A stretch of DNA of 64,000 nucleotides, taken from positions 1-64,000 of the forward strand of contig NZ_CABPRZ010000029.1 in assembly GCF_902459695.1 (NCBI RefSeq). Reading direction: 5' to 3'. Positions 1 through 8,112 of the stretch are shown here, piece by piece; positions within the stretch are counted from its first letter, which is position 1; every line of letters starts with the position of its first letter. The DNA comes from Pandoraea terrae (lineage in GTDB: Bacteria; Pseudomonadota; Gammaproteobacteria; Burkholderiales; Burkholderiaceae). The notes under the pieces are model-generated. The model had not been told where the DNA came from. It searched no databases and was given only the letters and a program-made list of their open reading frames with translations. The translations under genes and the position numbers were made by a program.

Positions 1-22
1 AGGCAACAAGCGTCTTGATCAT
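1..22 (-). CDS. Possible start of the next gene of the leftward operon (partial)
   Basis: After the stop of the RND exporter an ATG on the minus strand at position 22 opens a frame reading MIKTLVA up to the window edge. Its 31-nt distance from the exporter stop fits one more gene in the same operon. The start Met-Ile-Lys followed by hydrophobic residues could be the beginning of a signal peptide, but seven codons are too few to identify the product. Confidence 0.3.
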
Positions 23-53
23 GGCTGAATCTCTGTAATGGTGCTCGCGGGCA

Positions 54-2414
54 TCAGTGGCTGAGCAGGCCCGGCGCACGCGCCGGCTGACGGCGCGGGA
101 ACCAGCGCTCGAGGCACGATGCCAAGGCGGGCAATGCGGTCATGGCCATCAAAAGATTGACGAGGAACATGAAGGCGAGCAGCTTGCCCATGTCGGCCTG
201 GAACTTCAGTGCCGAGAAGCTCCACGTCACCACGCCGACCGCCAGCGTGATCGCCGTGAAGATCGTGGCCACGCACTCGAACTCGAGCGCGCGCTCCATC
301 GCCTTGAGGATCGGATCGCCTTCGGCCAAATGCCTCTGCAGTCGGTTGTAGATGTACAGCGCGTAGTCCACGCCGATGCCCACCGCCAGCACCATGACCG
401 GCAGCGTTGCCACCGTCAGCCCGATATTCAATTCCTTCATGAACCAGTAGCCGATGAAGGTCGCCACCGACAGCGGCACACAGCAGGCCAGCATCGCACG
501 CCAGTCGCGGTACGCGAGGAACACAAGGATCAGGATCGCCGCGTACACGTACAGCATCATCGGCAGCTCGCTCTTCTCCACCTCGTCATTGGTGGCGGCG
601 AGCACGCCCGCGTTGCCCGCTGCAAGGCGGATGTTGATACCGGGGAACGGGTGCGACGCGCGGTATTGCTTCACGTCAGCCACAATCCGGTTGATCGTCG
701 TCGCCTTGTGATCGGTCAGGAACAGGTGCACGGCAGTCATGCTGCAGTCGGCTTTCATGAAGCCCTTGATACGCCCGACGTCGACCGAAACGGCGCCATA
801 GTTTTCCGGCGAGATCGGCACGACATTCATTTTCGGATAGTCTTCGTTGTACCCCGCGTTGTAGGTACGCAGCATCGCCGAATACGACTGCACCGATACC
901 ACGCCCGGCTCGGTCCGCATGGCAGCCGCGAAGTCGTCCTCGTACAACCCGAGCGCCGGGTTGTCGCAGGCCTTACCGCTCGATTCGATCGCGACCGAGA
1001 GCCAGTCGAGACCCATGTCATAGCTGCTCGCGATCGACGTCGCATCGAGATTGAACCGTGCGTGCTCACGCAACTCCGGTGCCCCCGGCTGCAGCGTGCC
1101 GATCACGCGGTCGCGGCTCTGCCAGGCGGAGAGTGCAAAGACCACACAGGTCAAGGCGACCGTGACCCCCGCATACTTCGGTTGGGCAACCTTCGCCAGC
1201 GGACGCAGCAACGCCGAGCGCCAAGCGCCACGCTTGAGTGCGCTTTCGGCGTATGCCTTCGAGAAGTTGAAGCACGATGCGGCGACCGGCAGCAGGATCA
1301 GGTTCGTCACGATCTTGTAGGCCACACCCAGCGAGGCGGTGATCGCCAGTTCGCGCACCATCGGGATCGGGATCAGCAGCAGCGTGATGAACGACACGAA
1401 GGCGGTGACAAGGGCCAGCACGCCCGGGATCAGCAGGCCGCTGAAGCTGTGCCGTGCCGCATCGAATGAGCTATGCCCACGCGCGATCTCGCGCACGATG
1501 AAGTTGACCTGCTGCACGCCGTGCGACACACCGATGGCGAACACCAGGAACGGCACCAGCACGGCCAGCGGATCGAGCCCGAAGCCCAGCAGCTTCAACG
1601 TCCCGAACTGCCAGACGAGCGAGGTCAGCGAGCAGACGATCAGCAGCACCGTGAAGCGCACCGAATGGCAGTACCAGTACACGGCCAGCGCAGTCAGCAA
1701 CAGTGCGATCGCGCAGAAGCCGAGCACGGCGGTGGCCCCATCGGCGATGTCGCCAATCTGCTTGGCGAAGCCGATGATCTGGATTTCATAGCCTGCATCC
1801 TCGAACGGCTTGCGAATCTGGGCTTCGAGCAGATGGTTGAACGCCACGTAATCGAGCACCTTGCCAGTGCGATCCCGCTCGTTCAGTTCGGCCGTGATCA
1901 TCGCGCTATCTTCGTTATGCGAGACGAGCGTGCCGACATAGCCGCCAAGCGTTGTCGAGCGACGAATGTTTGCGACGATCCCGGGCGTCAACTGGTCGGG
2001 CGTGATCGTGCCCGCAATGATTGGCTCCGCGCGAAACCCTTCATCGGTAATCTCATTGACGAACGCGTTCGGCGTCCACAGCGACCGAACACCGATTCGA
2101 TCGACGTTCGGCAGGTACGTGACCGCCTGGGTCACCTTGTACAGCCGCGTCAACCCCTCCGTCGTCCAGATGGAACCCTTGCGCGCCCGCACGACAACGG
2201 TGATCCGGTTCGCACCGAGCAGATCAGACCGGTATTTCTGGAACGTCTGGATGTATTCATGGCCGATCGGCATCTGCTTCTCGAAGCCGGCATCCATGCG
2301 CAACTGCACTGCGAACACCGCCATGAGGGCAGTAAACAAGCCGATGACAGCGAGCACGATCACACGGTGACCGAAGAAGCCTCTTTCCAGACCGCTGACT
2401 AGACGATTTAACAC
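54..2414 (-). CDS. RND/MMPL-family exporter (inner-membrane permease)
   Basis: The 786-residue protein has the layout of MMPL-type RND exporters: an N-terminal membrane helix (about residues 17-37), a long periplasmic loop, a bundle of membrane helices (about 225-375), a second loop, and a C-terminal bundle with a GIGVDYALY motif in the fourth-helix region. It probably uses the proton gradient to move a hydrophobic substrate. The start is GTG at 2414, preceded by AAGGGA at good spacing. It follows the DUF1302 and DUF1329 genes at a short distance. This trio recurs in proteobacteria, often near steroid, terpene or fatty-acid catabolism, but its substrate is not established. Family assignment is firm; the cargo is unknown. 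Confidence 0.88.
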   Translation of the reverse strand: MLNRLVSGLERGFFGHRVIVLAVIGLFTALMAVFAVQLRMDAGFEKQMPIGHEYIQTFQKYRSDLLGANRITVVVRARKGSIWTTEGLTRLYKVTQAVTYLPNVDRIGVRSLWTPNAFVNEITDEGFRAEPIIAGTITPDQLTPGIVANIRRSTTLGGYVGTLVSHNEDSAMITAELNERDRTGKVLDYVAFNHLLEAQIRKPFEDAGYEIQIIGFAKQIGDIADGATAVLGFCAIALLLTALAVYWYCHSVRFTVLLIVCSLTSLVWQFGTLKLLGFGLDPLAVLVPFLVFAIGVSHGVQQVNFIVREIARGHSSFDAARHSFSGLLIPGVLALVTAFVSFITLLLIPIPMVRELAITASLGVAYKIVTNLILLPVAASCFNFSKAYAESALKRGAWRSALLRPLAKVAQPKYAGVTVALTCVVFALSAWQSRDRVIGTLQPGAPELREHARFNLDATSIASSYDMGLDWLSVAIESSGKACDNPALGLYEDDFAAAMRTEPGVVSVQSYSAMLRTYNAGYNEDYPKMNVVPISPENYGAVSVDVGRIKGFMKADCSMTAVHLFLTDHKATTINRIVADVKQYRASHPFPGINIRLAAGNAGVLAATNDEVEKSELPMMLYVYAAILILVFLAYRDWRAMLACCVPLSVATFIGYWFMKELNIGLTVATLPVMVLAVGIGVDYALYIYNRLQRHLAEGDPILKAMERALEFECVATIFTAITLAVGVVTWSFSALKFQADMGKLLAFMFLVNLLMAMTALPALASCLERWFPRRQPARAPGLLSH

Positions 2415-2477
2415 GGCATTATCCCTTCAAGTATTTCAATGGCGCATGACGTGCGCCATTTCCCACAGGTTCACCCG

Positions 2478-4310
2478 TCAGAAGTTCCGAGTGGCAAACA
2501 CCCCGATGAAATTTCGATCTGAGAATGGCTGACCCACCGTCTGGTGCCCTCCGAAGAACATCGTGAAATTGATGCCCGCCTGCCAGACAGTCGGATTCTG
2601 ATTGAACAGTACGTAGAAATTCAGCGACTTCGCGCCTTGCAGGTAGTTCGCCGTGAGCGTCGGCGTATAGCCATAGAGCGCGTCGGAGAAGGTCACGCCG
2701 GGCGTCACCTGCCAGCCACGGATCAAGGTGCCGTCATAAGTCCAGTTGAAATCGATGGTCGCGCCCACGGAACTCGACGTACCCTGCGCCATCGCGATCG
2801 GATAGCCCAGGCCCGAGTTCTGGTTCAGCCAGGGCAGATACCCGGCTTGGGGCACCTGCGTGACCGTTTGTCCGTTGATCGTGCGGGTGACGCCGCTCGA
2901 ACTCAGGCCGGGGTACTTGATCCACGTCACTTCCCACGTCAGCGCCGCCGCATCCGCGCCGATCAGCTTGATGAACGGATGCTTGCTAGGCGTCAGCGCC
3001 AGGATGCCGTTGATGTCGAGTTGGAATTTTTTCTTGTCGACCCATTGCTTGCAGTCGATGCCGGCCACGCCGTTCGTGTTCACGTCGAGCGGACCGCCGG
3101 GACCAAAGCAACCCGAGAGCGCCACGGCGTCGCGCGGGCGATACGACAGCTCGGCGCCGATCGCCCAGTCGCCCAGCCCGAAATTCGTACTGACGCCAAA
3201 GAGGTGCCGGTTCTCGGGATACGAAAACTGTGCCGTGCCGTTGGCCAATGACGTAATCACCGGGGACTTGTCGACATAGTTTTCGTAATAAAATCCGAAG
3301 TTCGCGTCAACGAAACTCGGCGCATAGTTGAACTTCACGCCGAACTGCGGCTTGTACTTCGACGGCAACTTCGTCGAGACGGGAACGCCGATATCGAAGA
3401 AGGGCGATCCGGCGAAGTCCCCATTGACGAGGCCAGCATTGATGTTATTGATCGCCGCCTGATTGTGGCTGTTCGGCCCGGCGATCGTGCCCGCGCTGGG
3501 GCCGGCCACGTTGAAATTGTTCGTGTTGACCGTGAGCGGTTCCGCGCCGCGGCCAAAAGCATTCGTGGTCGACCAGAACGTTCCGACCGGCGGGTAGCGG
3601 TTCCCGTTCCACTGCCACTGGTAGTAAGCCTCGGTGCTGACCCCGTGGGAAAGGTCCGCGGCGAAGCTCAGCATCGGCGCCGGGAGCAGCGCTTGCTTGA
3701 GCTGCGTGCCCGGAATCAGCAGCTTCTGGATGTCGAGCGAGTTGGTCGCATTGATGCCACTCTGTGCGAATATGCTCTCGCCCCAGTTGATCACCTGGTT
3801 GCCGATTCGCACATGTGCCTGCCGCCCGGAAACCGTGAAATCCTTCTCGCCCCACAGGTCGAGCAATTGCGCGTTGTAGACGACCTGCGCTGACGCGGTG
3901 CTCGATAGCGGCGTTCTCTCCGTGTTCTTGGCCATGAAGTCGTACATGCCAGTGCCGCGGGCCATGAACTTGAGGCCCTCGCTCGGCATCGTCAACAGCA
4001 ATTCGCTGGTCGCACTCAGGTAGGTGGTGAACGGCTTTCCTCTACGGTAATTCAAGTCGCCGTTGTCACCGAACCCCCATTGGTCGACGTTGGCCGCCGC
4101 GCCGCAGCCGTTCGCGTTAGGATCGCCGGTGAGCGAGCAACTCGGATTCTTGGTCCGAATCCCCGCGCCCGCTGTGATGTTGCTCACCCACGAAGCCTTG
4201 ATGCCGTCGTCCGGCCCCATCGTGAACTCATAGCCGTATGCGCTTGACGTTGCCGCGCCAAAAATCACGAACGAAACAGTAGTACACCTACCTATAATTT
4301 TGCTTTTCAT
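2478..4310 (-). CDS. DUF1302 family outer-membrane protein
   Basis: The 610-residue protein begins with a basic signal peptide (MKSKIIGR, then a hydrophobic stretch to about residue 25) and is rich in Asn, Gly, Thr and aromatic residues with alternating hydrophobic patterns. It ends in a terminal Phe (ATRNF), as outer-membrane beta-barrels do. This matches the DUF1302 family. I chose the ATG at 4310 because GAGGGGACA lies directly before it; an upstream in-frame start at 4334 has no such site. It sits between DUF1329 and the RND gene, so the three products may form a trans-envelope route for a lipophilic compound. That role is inferred from context. Confidence 0.85.
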   Translation of the reverse strand: MKSKIIGRCTTVSFVIFGAATSSAYGYEFTMGPDDGIKASWVSNITAGAGIRTKNPSCSLTGDPNANGCGAAANVDQWGFGDNGDLNYRRGKPFTTYLSATSELLLTMPSEGLKFMARGTGMYDFMAKNTERTPLSSTASAQVVYNAQLLDLWGEKDFTVSGRQAHVRIGNQVINWGESIFAQSGINATNSLDIQKLLIPGTQLKQALLPAPMLSFAADLSHGVSTEAYYQWQWNGNRYPPVGTFWSTTNAFGRGAEPLTVNTNNFNVAGPSAGTIAGPNSHNQAAINNINAGLVNGDFAGSPFFDIGVPVSTKLPSKYKPQFGVKFNYAPSFVDANFGFYYENYVDKSPVITSLANGTAQFSYPENRHLFGVSTNFGLGDWAIGAELSYRPRDAVALSGCFGPGGPLDVNTNGVAGIDCKQWVDKKKFQLDINGILALTPSKHPFIKLIGADAAALTWEVTWIKYPGLSSSGVTRTINGQTVTQVPQAGYLPWLNQNSGLGYPIAMAQGTSSSVGATIDFNWTYDGTLIRGWQVTPGVTFSDALYGYTPTLTANYLQGAKSLNFYVLFNQNPTVWQAGINFTMFFGGHQTVGQPFSDRNFIGVFATRNF

Positions 4311-4390
4311 TGTCCCCTCACCCAGCAGTGGCATTCAATGTCGACGTGCGCCGTAGGTGCACGTCGGCCCTCTTATCCGCGCAAAAGTTC

Positions 4391-5755
4391 TCAGCGCTCG
4401 CTGACCGACCTCAGCGTCTCTGCAGTGTAGAAATCGGACTTGAATCGCGGATCGCTGATCTGCTGGAACCAGTGAAGATCTTTGCCCTGGCCGATAGACG
4501 ATTGATCAGTTACGTAACGCCCGTTGATTAGGTCGTACTGCACGAACGGCTGGTTGTCGCAGGCGCCGCCCAGCTCCCACACCGGGATCGGGTAGCTTTC
4601 CCGCGCCTTCCACAGCTTGCCCTGCGCGTCGTAGTCCTCGCCTGTGAGTGCCAGCCAGCTGTCCTCGTCCAGATAGAAGACCTTCTTCGACGCGACGTGC
4701 CGTGCAGAGGGCTTGAGCGTCGCCTCGACGACCCAGACGCGGTGCACCTCGTAGCGCCGGTTTTCGCCAGCGATGCCGTCAGGCCTGAAGACGTCATGCA
4801 GCTTGCTCTTGAACTTGTACATGCCGAAGGCGTTGTACGGAACGATCATTTCGCGCTTGCCCACGAGCTTCCAGTTGAACCGGTCGAGGGAACCGTAGAA
4901 CATATTGGCTTCATCGATCAAGTACTGATTCTCGAAGCCGATAGCCGGCGCATCGTGCGTATAGGCCGGCATGCGCCTCACGCGCCGCTGCCCGGGGAAG
5001 TAGTAGAAGGTTTCCGCATCCTTGTTGAAAAATTGACGCTGCACAAAAGCCTGCCCGGCCAGCGCCGGCGGCGTATTCATCTGAAAATAGGCGCCCTGAG
5101 CAAGTTGATCAACGTCCTTCGGCGTGTTCTTGCCCAATTTGCCCGACGGGAAATACTCAGTCGCCACGCTGATTACATCGATCCATTCGCTGCTACCCGG
5201 ACGTGGGGAAACAGAAGTCACCACCTGCGGCCATTCCAGGCCTTCGCCTCGGTACCGCATTAAGTAGTTCAGAATCGCTTCGGCTCCATTTTTCGGTTGC
5301 GGAAACGGCACCCCGGGGAAAATGGCGGTCTGCACCATTTCACCGTTCGAATCGAGCTTCGCCGCCGTGAGATTCGCCTTCGAGTTCTGTGCAACGGCGT
5401 CCGGCAACTGGCATTCGCGGTGCGACGGATAGACGTCCATCCGATAGCCCTTCTTCTGCTTGACCAGCTGAATCTGGCCGGGCGAAAGTTGCTCCGCATA
5501 CTTGTCGACGTTCGATGCATCGATCGAATAGAGCGGTTTCTCGTTCCGGTGCTTCCAGAAATCACCGCGGTACTTCCCATACTCCCAGCCGGGCTCGGGC
5601 GACTGCTTCCCGGCATAGGCCGGCACGGCGCCGTCCTTGCTCGCGGCGCGGTCGGCGCCCTCAGGGGTGAGGTCGTCTGCCGCGACGGCAGTCACACCCA
5701 CAAGCAATAAAGCGGCCGCGATAGCAGATACGGCTCCAATGCTGCACTTCTTCAT
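4391..5755 (-). CDS. DUF1329 family periplasmic protein
   Basis: This 454-residue protein has a clear signal peptide (MKKC, hydrophobic core, cleavage near AVAADDL at about residue 26). The body carries the pattern of the DUF1329 family, which is related to LolB/outer-membrane lipoprotein-sorting folds: RVRRMPAYTHDAP near the middle and FYLDEDSWLAL towards the end. It is almost always encoded beside a DUF1302 protein, as here. The start at 5755 is supported by GGAAGGGGA upstream. It likely works in the periplasm as a lipid or substrate carrier to or from the DUF1302 protein. That is inference; no biochemical function can be read from the sequence. Confidence 0.85.
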   Translation of the reverse strand: MKKCSIGAVSAIAAALLLVGVTAVAADDLTPEGADRAASKDGAVPAYAGKQSPEPGWEYGKYRGDFWKHRNEKPLYSIDASNVDKYAEQLSPGQIQLVKQKKGYRMDVYPSHRECQLPDAVAQNSKANLTAAKLDSNGEMVQTAIFPGVPFPQPKNGAEAILNYLMRYRGEGLEWPQVVTSVSPRPGSSEWIDVISVATEYFPSGKLGKNTPKDVDQLAQGAYFQMNTPPALAGQAFVQRQFFNKDAETFYYFPGQRRVRRMPAYTHDAPAIGFENQYLIDEANMFYGSLDRFNWKLVGKREMIVPYNAFGMYKFKSKLHDVFRPDGIAGENRRYEVHRVWVVEATLKPSARHVASKKVFYLDEDSWLALTGEDYDAQGKLWKARESYPIPVWELGGACDNQPFVQYDLINGRYVTDQSSIGQGKDLHWFQQISDPRFKSDFYTAETLRSVSER

Positions 5756-5838
5756 GATGATTCCCCTTCCGACTACGCCTACCCACACAGGTTACGCCCC
5801 TCACGGGCGGAATACGATCCCTCGGATACGATCATCCG

Positions 5839-6255
5839 CTAGTCGACTACCCCGCACCCGGCCACCGCTACCGCCCGAATCTCAATGCACAACTCAGGAA
5901 GCGCCAACTGCGTCACCCCAACCGCCGTCCACGACGGATACCGGTTCGGAAAGTACTCGTCCTTTACAGGCGCAAAGGACTCCATTTCGCCCCTAAGGTC
6001 CGTGTGAAAGGTCGTCAGTTCGGCGACGTCGGCAAGACTCGCGCCCGCGGCCTCGACAACCATTTTCAAGGACTCGAAGGCGATCCGGGCCTGCGCCTGC
6101 ATACCTTCGCCGGGTTTTCCATCCGCGCCGATCCCGACCTGGCCGGACACCCAGATCGTGTCTCCCACGCGAGTGGCCGGAGAGAAATGGTAGGCGTCGT
6201 ACCACGCCTGGAACGGCGGCGGAATGATCGATTGTCGATTGGTAGTTGTTGCCAT
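5839..6255 (-). CDS. RidA/YjgF family protein
   Basis: The 138-residue protein has the chorismate-mutase-like fold signature of the Rid family: VSGQVGIGADGKP near residue 37, the AQARIAFESLKMVVEAAGASLADV helix region, and a C-terminal LCIEIRAVAVAG stretch. The classic RidA substrate-binding Arg occurs as the R of IEIRA. RidA proteins hydrolyse reactive enamines/imines; other subfamilies have less clear roles in catabolic operons. It is encoded between the dioxygenase-like gene and DUF1329 on the same strand. The ATG at 6255 has an AAAGGTG site upstream at rather long spacing. Confidence 0.85.
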   Translation of the reverse strand: MATTTNRQSIIPPPFQAWYDAYHFSPATRVGDTIWVSGQVGIGADGKPGEGMQAQARIAFESLKMVVEAAGASLADVAELTTFHTDLRGEMESFAPVKDEYFPNRYPSWTAVGVTQLALPELCIEIRAVAVAGCGVVD

Positions 6256-6308
6256 GACGAATAAGCACCTTTGTTTAAACGAGAACGAGCCGACAGAAGC
6301 GGAATGGA

Positions 6309-6330
6309 GGCCCCCAAAAGTTAGACTTAT
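6309..6330. repeat. Possible solo end of an IS3-family element
   Basis: The stretch beginning GCCCCCAAAAGTTAGACTT resembles the terminal sequence found at the ends of several IS3-family elements, in which a run of C is followed by AAAAGTTGGAC-like bases. There is no transposase and no matching second end nearby. At most this is a remnant in the 135-bp gap between the ridA-like and dioxygenase-like genes. The resemblance rests on memory of the family consensus and may be chance. Confidence 0.25.
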
Positions 6331-6391
6331 TGAGCGCCCACAAAAACGGGGTAACTCGAATCCGGACGGTCAAGGTTGGCTGCAAGGACGC

Positions 6392-7273
6392 TCACGGAAT
6401 CAAGCCGACTTCCTTGAAGCTCTCCAGCTTCAGGAGTTCGAGCGGCGAAACACTCCGGCCATTGCGTTCAATCCAGCCGGCGTACGTTTCCCCCATGGAC
6501 CAGCCCAAAAGCCGCTGGAATTCCTCGGGGAAAGTTTTCATCTTCTCGATCGGAATGGAGAGGTAATGATTCTCTTCCTGCCTTAGGAACTGCAGGATGT
6601 AGGGCATCACGATGCCGGTACGGGGAGCATCCGTAACGTTCTCGCCGCCGCCGTGGTACGTCGACCCGAGCCACAGCAGAGCATCACCCGCGCTCATCTC
6701 CGCAGAAACCGTCTCCTCTACTTTCGGCATGCGTTCGTCATCCCACTTGTGGCTGCCGGGAATGACCCGCGTTGCACCGTTCTCGTGCGTAAACTCGGTC
6801 AGCGCCACCATGATGTTCACGGTAGAGTCTCGCTGATAGGTCGGATGGCGCCAGAGGTAGACGGTGTCATCGCGGTGCAGCGGCTGCCCGCCTTGCCCGG
6901 GCCAGATCTGAATGATCTGCGTCGCGCTGACCTGGATGTCGGGCACAACTTCCATCTGCTGATCACCGAACCAGACCTTGGGCGGATTCGCCTGCAGGAT
7001 CTTGCGCGAAGTCTCCAGGAACAGTGGATTCATCGCAATGGATACAGCGTGATCCGTGCGCGAGAAGAGCCGCGAAAGGCGGCGCGTCTTGTCGCCGTGA
7101 AAGTACGGATCATCTCCCGCGCTAGTCTGCTCCAGGAGAGGCAGCAGATCCTGTTTCAAGCCGTTCAGCGTTTCCGGCGTCACGAAGCTTTGTACGCAGA
7201 CAACCCCATCCTCCCGCAGGACAGCGGCGATTTCATCGGGTGACGATATATTGGGTAGCTTACGGATGCTCAT
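6392..7273 (-). CDS. Phytanoyl-CoA dioxygenase (PhyH) family Fe(II)/2-oxoglutarate oxygenase, copy 1
   Basis: The 293-residue protein has the double-stranded beta-helix iron site of the PhyH family: His133-x-Asp135 (in PLHRDD), the distal His207 (in STYHGGG) and Arg218 for 2-oxoglutarate (DAPRTG). It should hydroxylate an organic substrate with O2 and 2-oxoglutarate, but the substrate is unknown and need not be an acyl-CoA. The ATG at 7273 is preferred over 7288 because GAAAGGTC lies at proper spacing before it. It is upstream of ridA/DUF1329/DUF1302/RND on the same strand and faces the double-TetR gene at 8113. A second, quite different PhyH protein lies at 13307. Confidence 0.85.
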   Translation of the reverse strand: MSIRKLPNISSPDEIAAVLREDGVVCVQSFVTPETLNGLKQDLLPLLEQTSAGDDPYFHGDKTRRLSRLFSRTDHAVSIAMNPLFLETSRKILQANPPKVWFGDQQMEVVPDIQVSATQIIQIWPGQGGQPLHRDDTVYLWRHPTYQRDSTVNIMVALTEFTHENGATRVIPGSHKWDDERMPKVEETVSAEMSAGDALLWLGSTYHGGGENVTDAPRTGIVMPYILQFLRQEENHYLSIPIEKMKTFPEEFQRLLGWSMGETYAGWIERNGRSVSPLELLKLESFKEVGLIP

Positions 7274-7492
7274 ATCTTGACCTTTCAATAATTTGGCTGA
7301 TTCAAATGTGTGGAAACTGAATCGCGAATACGGTTGGCAAAGCGCTGAGGAGCCTACAGGGATCCATACACGGGCTCGTGCTCTCCGATGCCGATCGGGC
7401 CATCGAGCACAACCTGCATGCCAAAAGCGTTCGCAATCTTTTCGATATTCACATCAATTCGCCTTCAAATCTGACGTATGCGCCGGCCTTCC

Positions 7493-7741
7493 TTACTGGA
7501 CCTTCATAAGTGCTCGCATCGTCGGCCGTTCCGACATGGGAGGAAACACACACCACGCCCCGTCATCGTGCCGAAAAAAGAAGATCGCCAACGAGCCTGA
7601 CGCCCGAATAGACTCCGCGCGTACACATCGCACAGATCTGCGCTTCGCATAAGTCAGCCGGGTCAAGCGAATCGGTGAAGCCGGTGTCGAGGCAACCCAT
7701 TTGTCAATCAGGCTGCGCAAGGACGTTGCATCGCTACTCAT
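7493..7741 (-). CDS. Small protein of unknown function (82 aa)
   Basis: A short frame with a near-ideal ribosome binding site (AAGGAG six bases before the ATG at 7741) encodes an 82-residue basic protein. It has a FFFRHDDGAWCVFPP core and an Arg-rich middle (YAKRRSVRCVRAE). I do not recognise a named family; the arrangement looks like that of small conserved Burkholderiales proteins, but I cannot verify this. It lies between the operator array at 7804 and the dioxygenase-like gene, 219 nt upstream of the latter, so it could be the first gene of that operon. Confidence 0.5.
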   Translation of the reverse strand: MSSDATSLRSLIDKWVASTPASPIRLTRLTYAKRRSVRCVRAESIRASGSLAIFFFRHDDGAWCVFPPMSERPTMRALMKVQ

Positions 7742-7803
7742 CTCCCACTCCTTTGCCTTTTGCCCAGGTGCCGACGTTCCGCCAGATCCAGCACTACATG
7801 CAT

Positions 7804-7857
7804 ATGACCTATAATGTGCGTATGTATGACCTAATAATAGCGGCGCAATGACCTAGT
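7804..7857. promoter_or_regulatory. Array of three ATGACCTA repeats at exact 22-bp spacing (locus 1)
   Basis: ATGACCTA occurs at 7804, 7826 and 7848, each start exactly 22 bp after the last (two helical turns), so the repeats face the same side of the helix. The first contains a TATAAT hexamer (7810-7815). The array lies between the leftward small gene (start 7741) and the rightward double-TetR gene (start 8113). A homologous array lies at 14281-14335. The pattern suggests operators for a regulator that binds cooperatively. No binding protein is proven. Confidence 0.6.
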
Positions 7858-7874
7858 AGCAAGCCGATTGGCGT

Positions 7875-7896
7875 CAGGGAAAACACCAACTGGCGC
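7875..7896. repeat. 22-bp element shared with the second dioxygenase locus (copy 1)
   Basis: A 22-bp sequence starting CAGGGAAAACACC begins 26 bp after the start of the last TGACC motif. An identical copy at 14351-14372 begins the same 26 bp after the last TGACC of the second array. A further AGGAGCGGCA match follows in both loci (7914 and 14405) at different distances. Conservation of the block while the flanking genes differ argues for a regulatory role or a duplicated mobile regulatory segment. Confidence 0.65.
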
Positions 7897-8063
7897 TACG
7901 ATATTTCCGGCAAGGAGCGGCAGGACGCGGCCCTCCACCGACGGTTGCCCCCCCAAACTCACCTGAACTCGATAGGGAGCCCGCGCTGACTTCAATCACG
8001 ATCTCATTGCAGGAACAGGCCGAATATGGGAAGACACGATGAGGTTTCCTCCTACCATCGAAG

Positions 8064-8087
8064 CGACCTATAATTTGCAGCAGGTCG
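8064..8087 (+). promoter_or_regulatory. Palindromic CGACCT/AGGTCG operator over a TATAAT box before the double-TetR gene
   Basis: CGACCT (8064-8069) and AGGTCG (8082-8087) form an inverted repeat that contains a TATAAT hexamer at 8069-8074. The GACCTATAAT core matches the first repeat of the 7804 array. It lies 26 bp before the GTG start at 8113, the place expected for an autoregulatory operator overlapping a -10 box. No good -35 hexamer is visible at 17 bp, so the promoter call is tentative. Confidence 0.5.
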
Positions 8088-8112
8088 ATGTAAGCTTTTT
8101 GGGAGAGCCGAC

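Noticed and set aside
57-2402. Long plus-strand frames (470 and 309 codons)
   Set aside because: They lie antisense to the RND exporter gene and have low-complexity Arg/His/Gln composition typical of reverse-strand shadows.
7804-7857. Regular short repeats as a CRISPR array
   Set aside because: There are only three units with an 8-bp conserved core and 14-bp spacers, and no cas genes. The 21479-21566 array is rejected for the same reason; both fit operators better.
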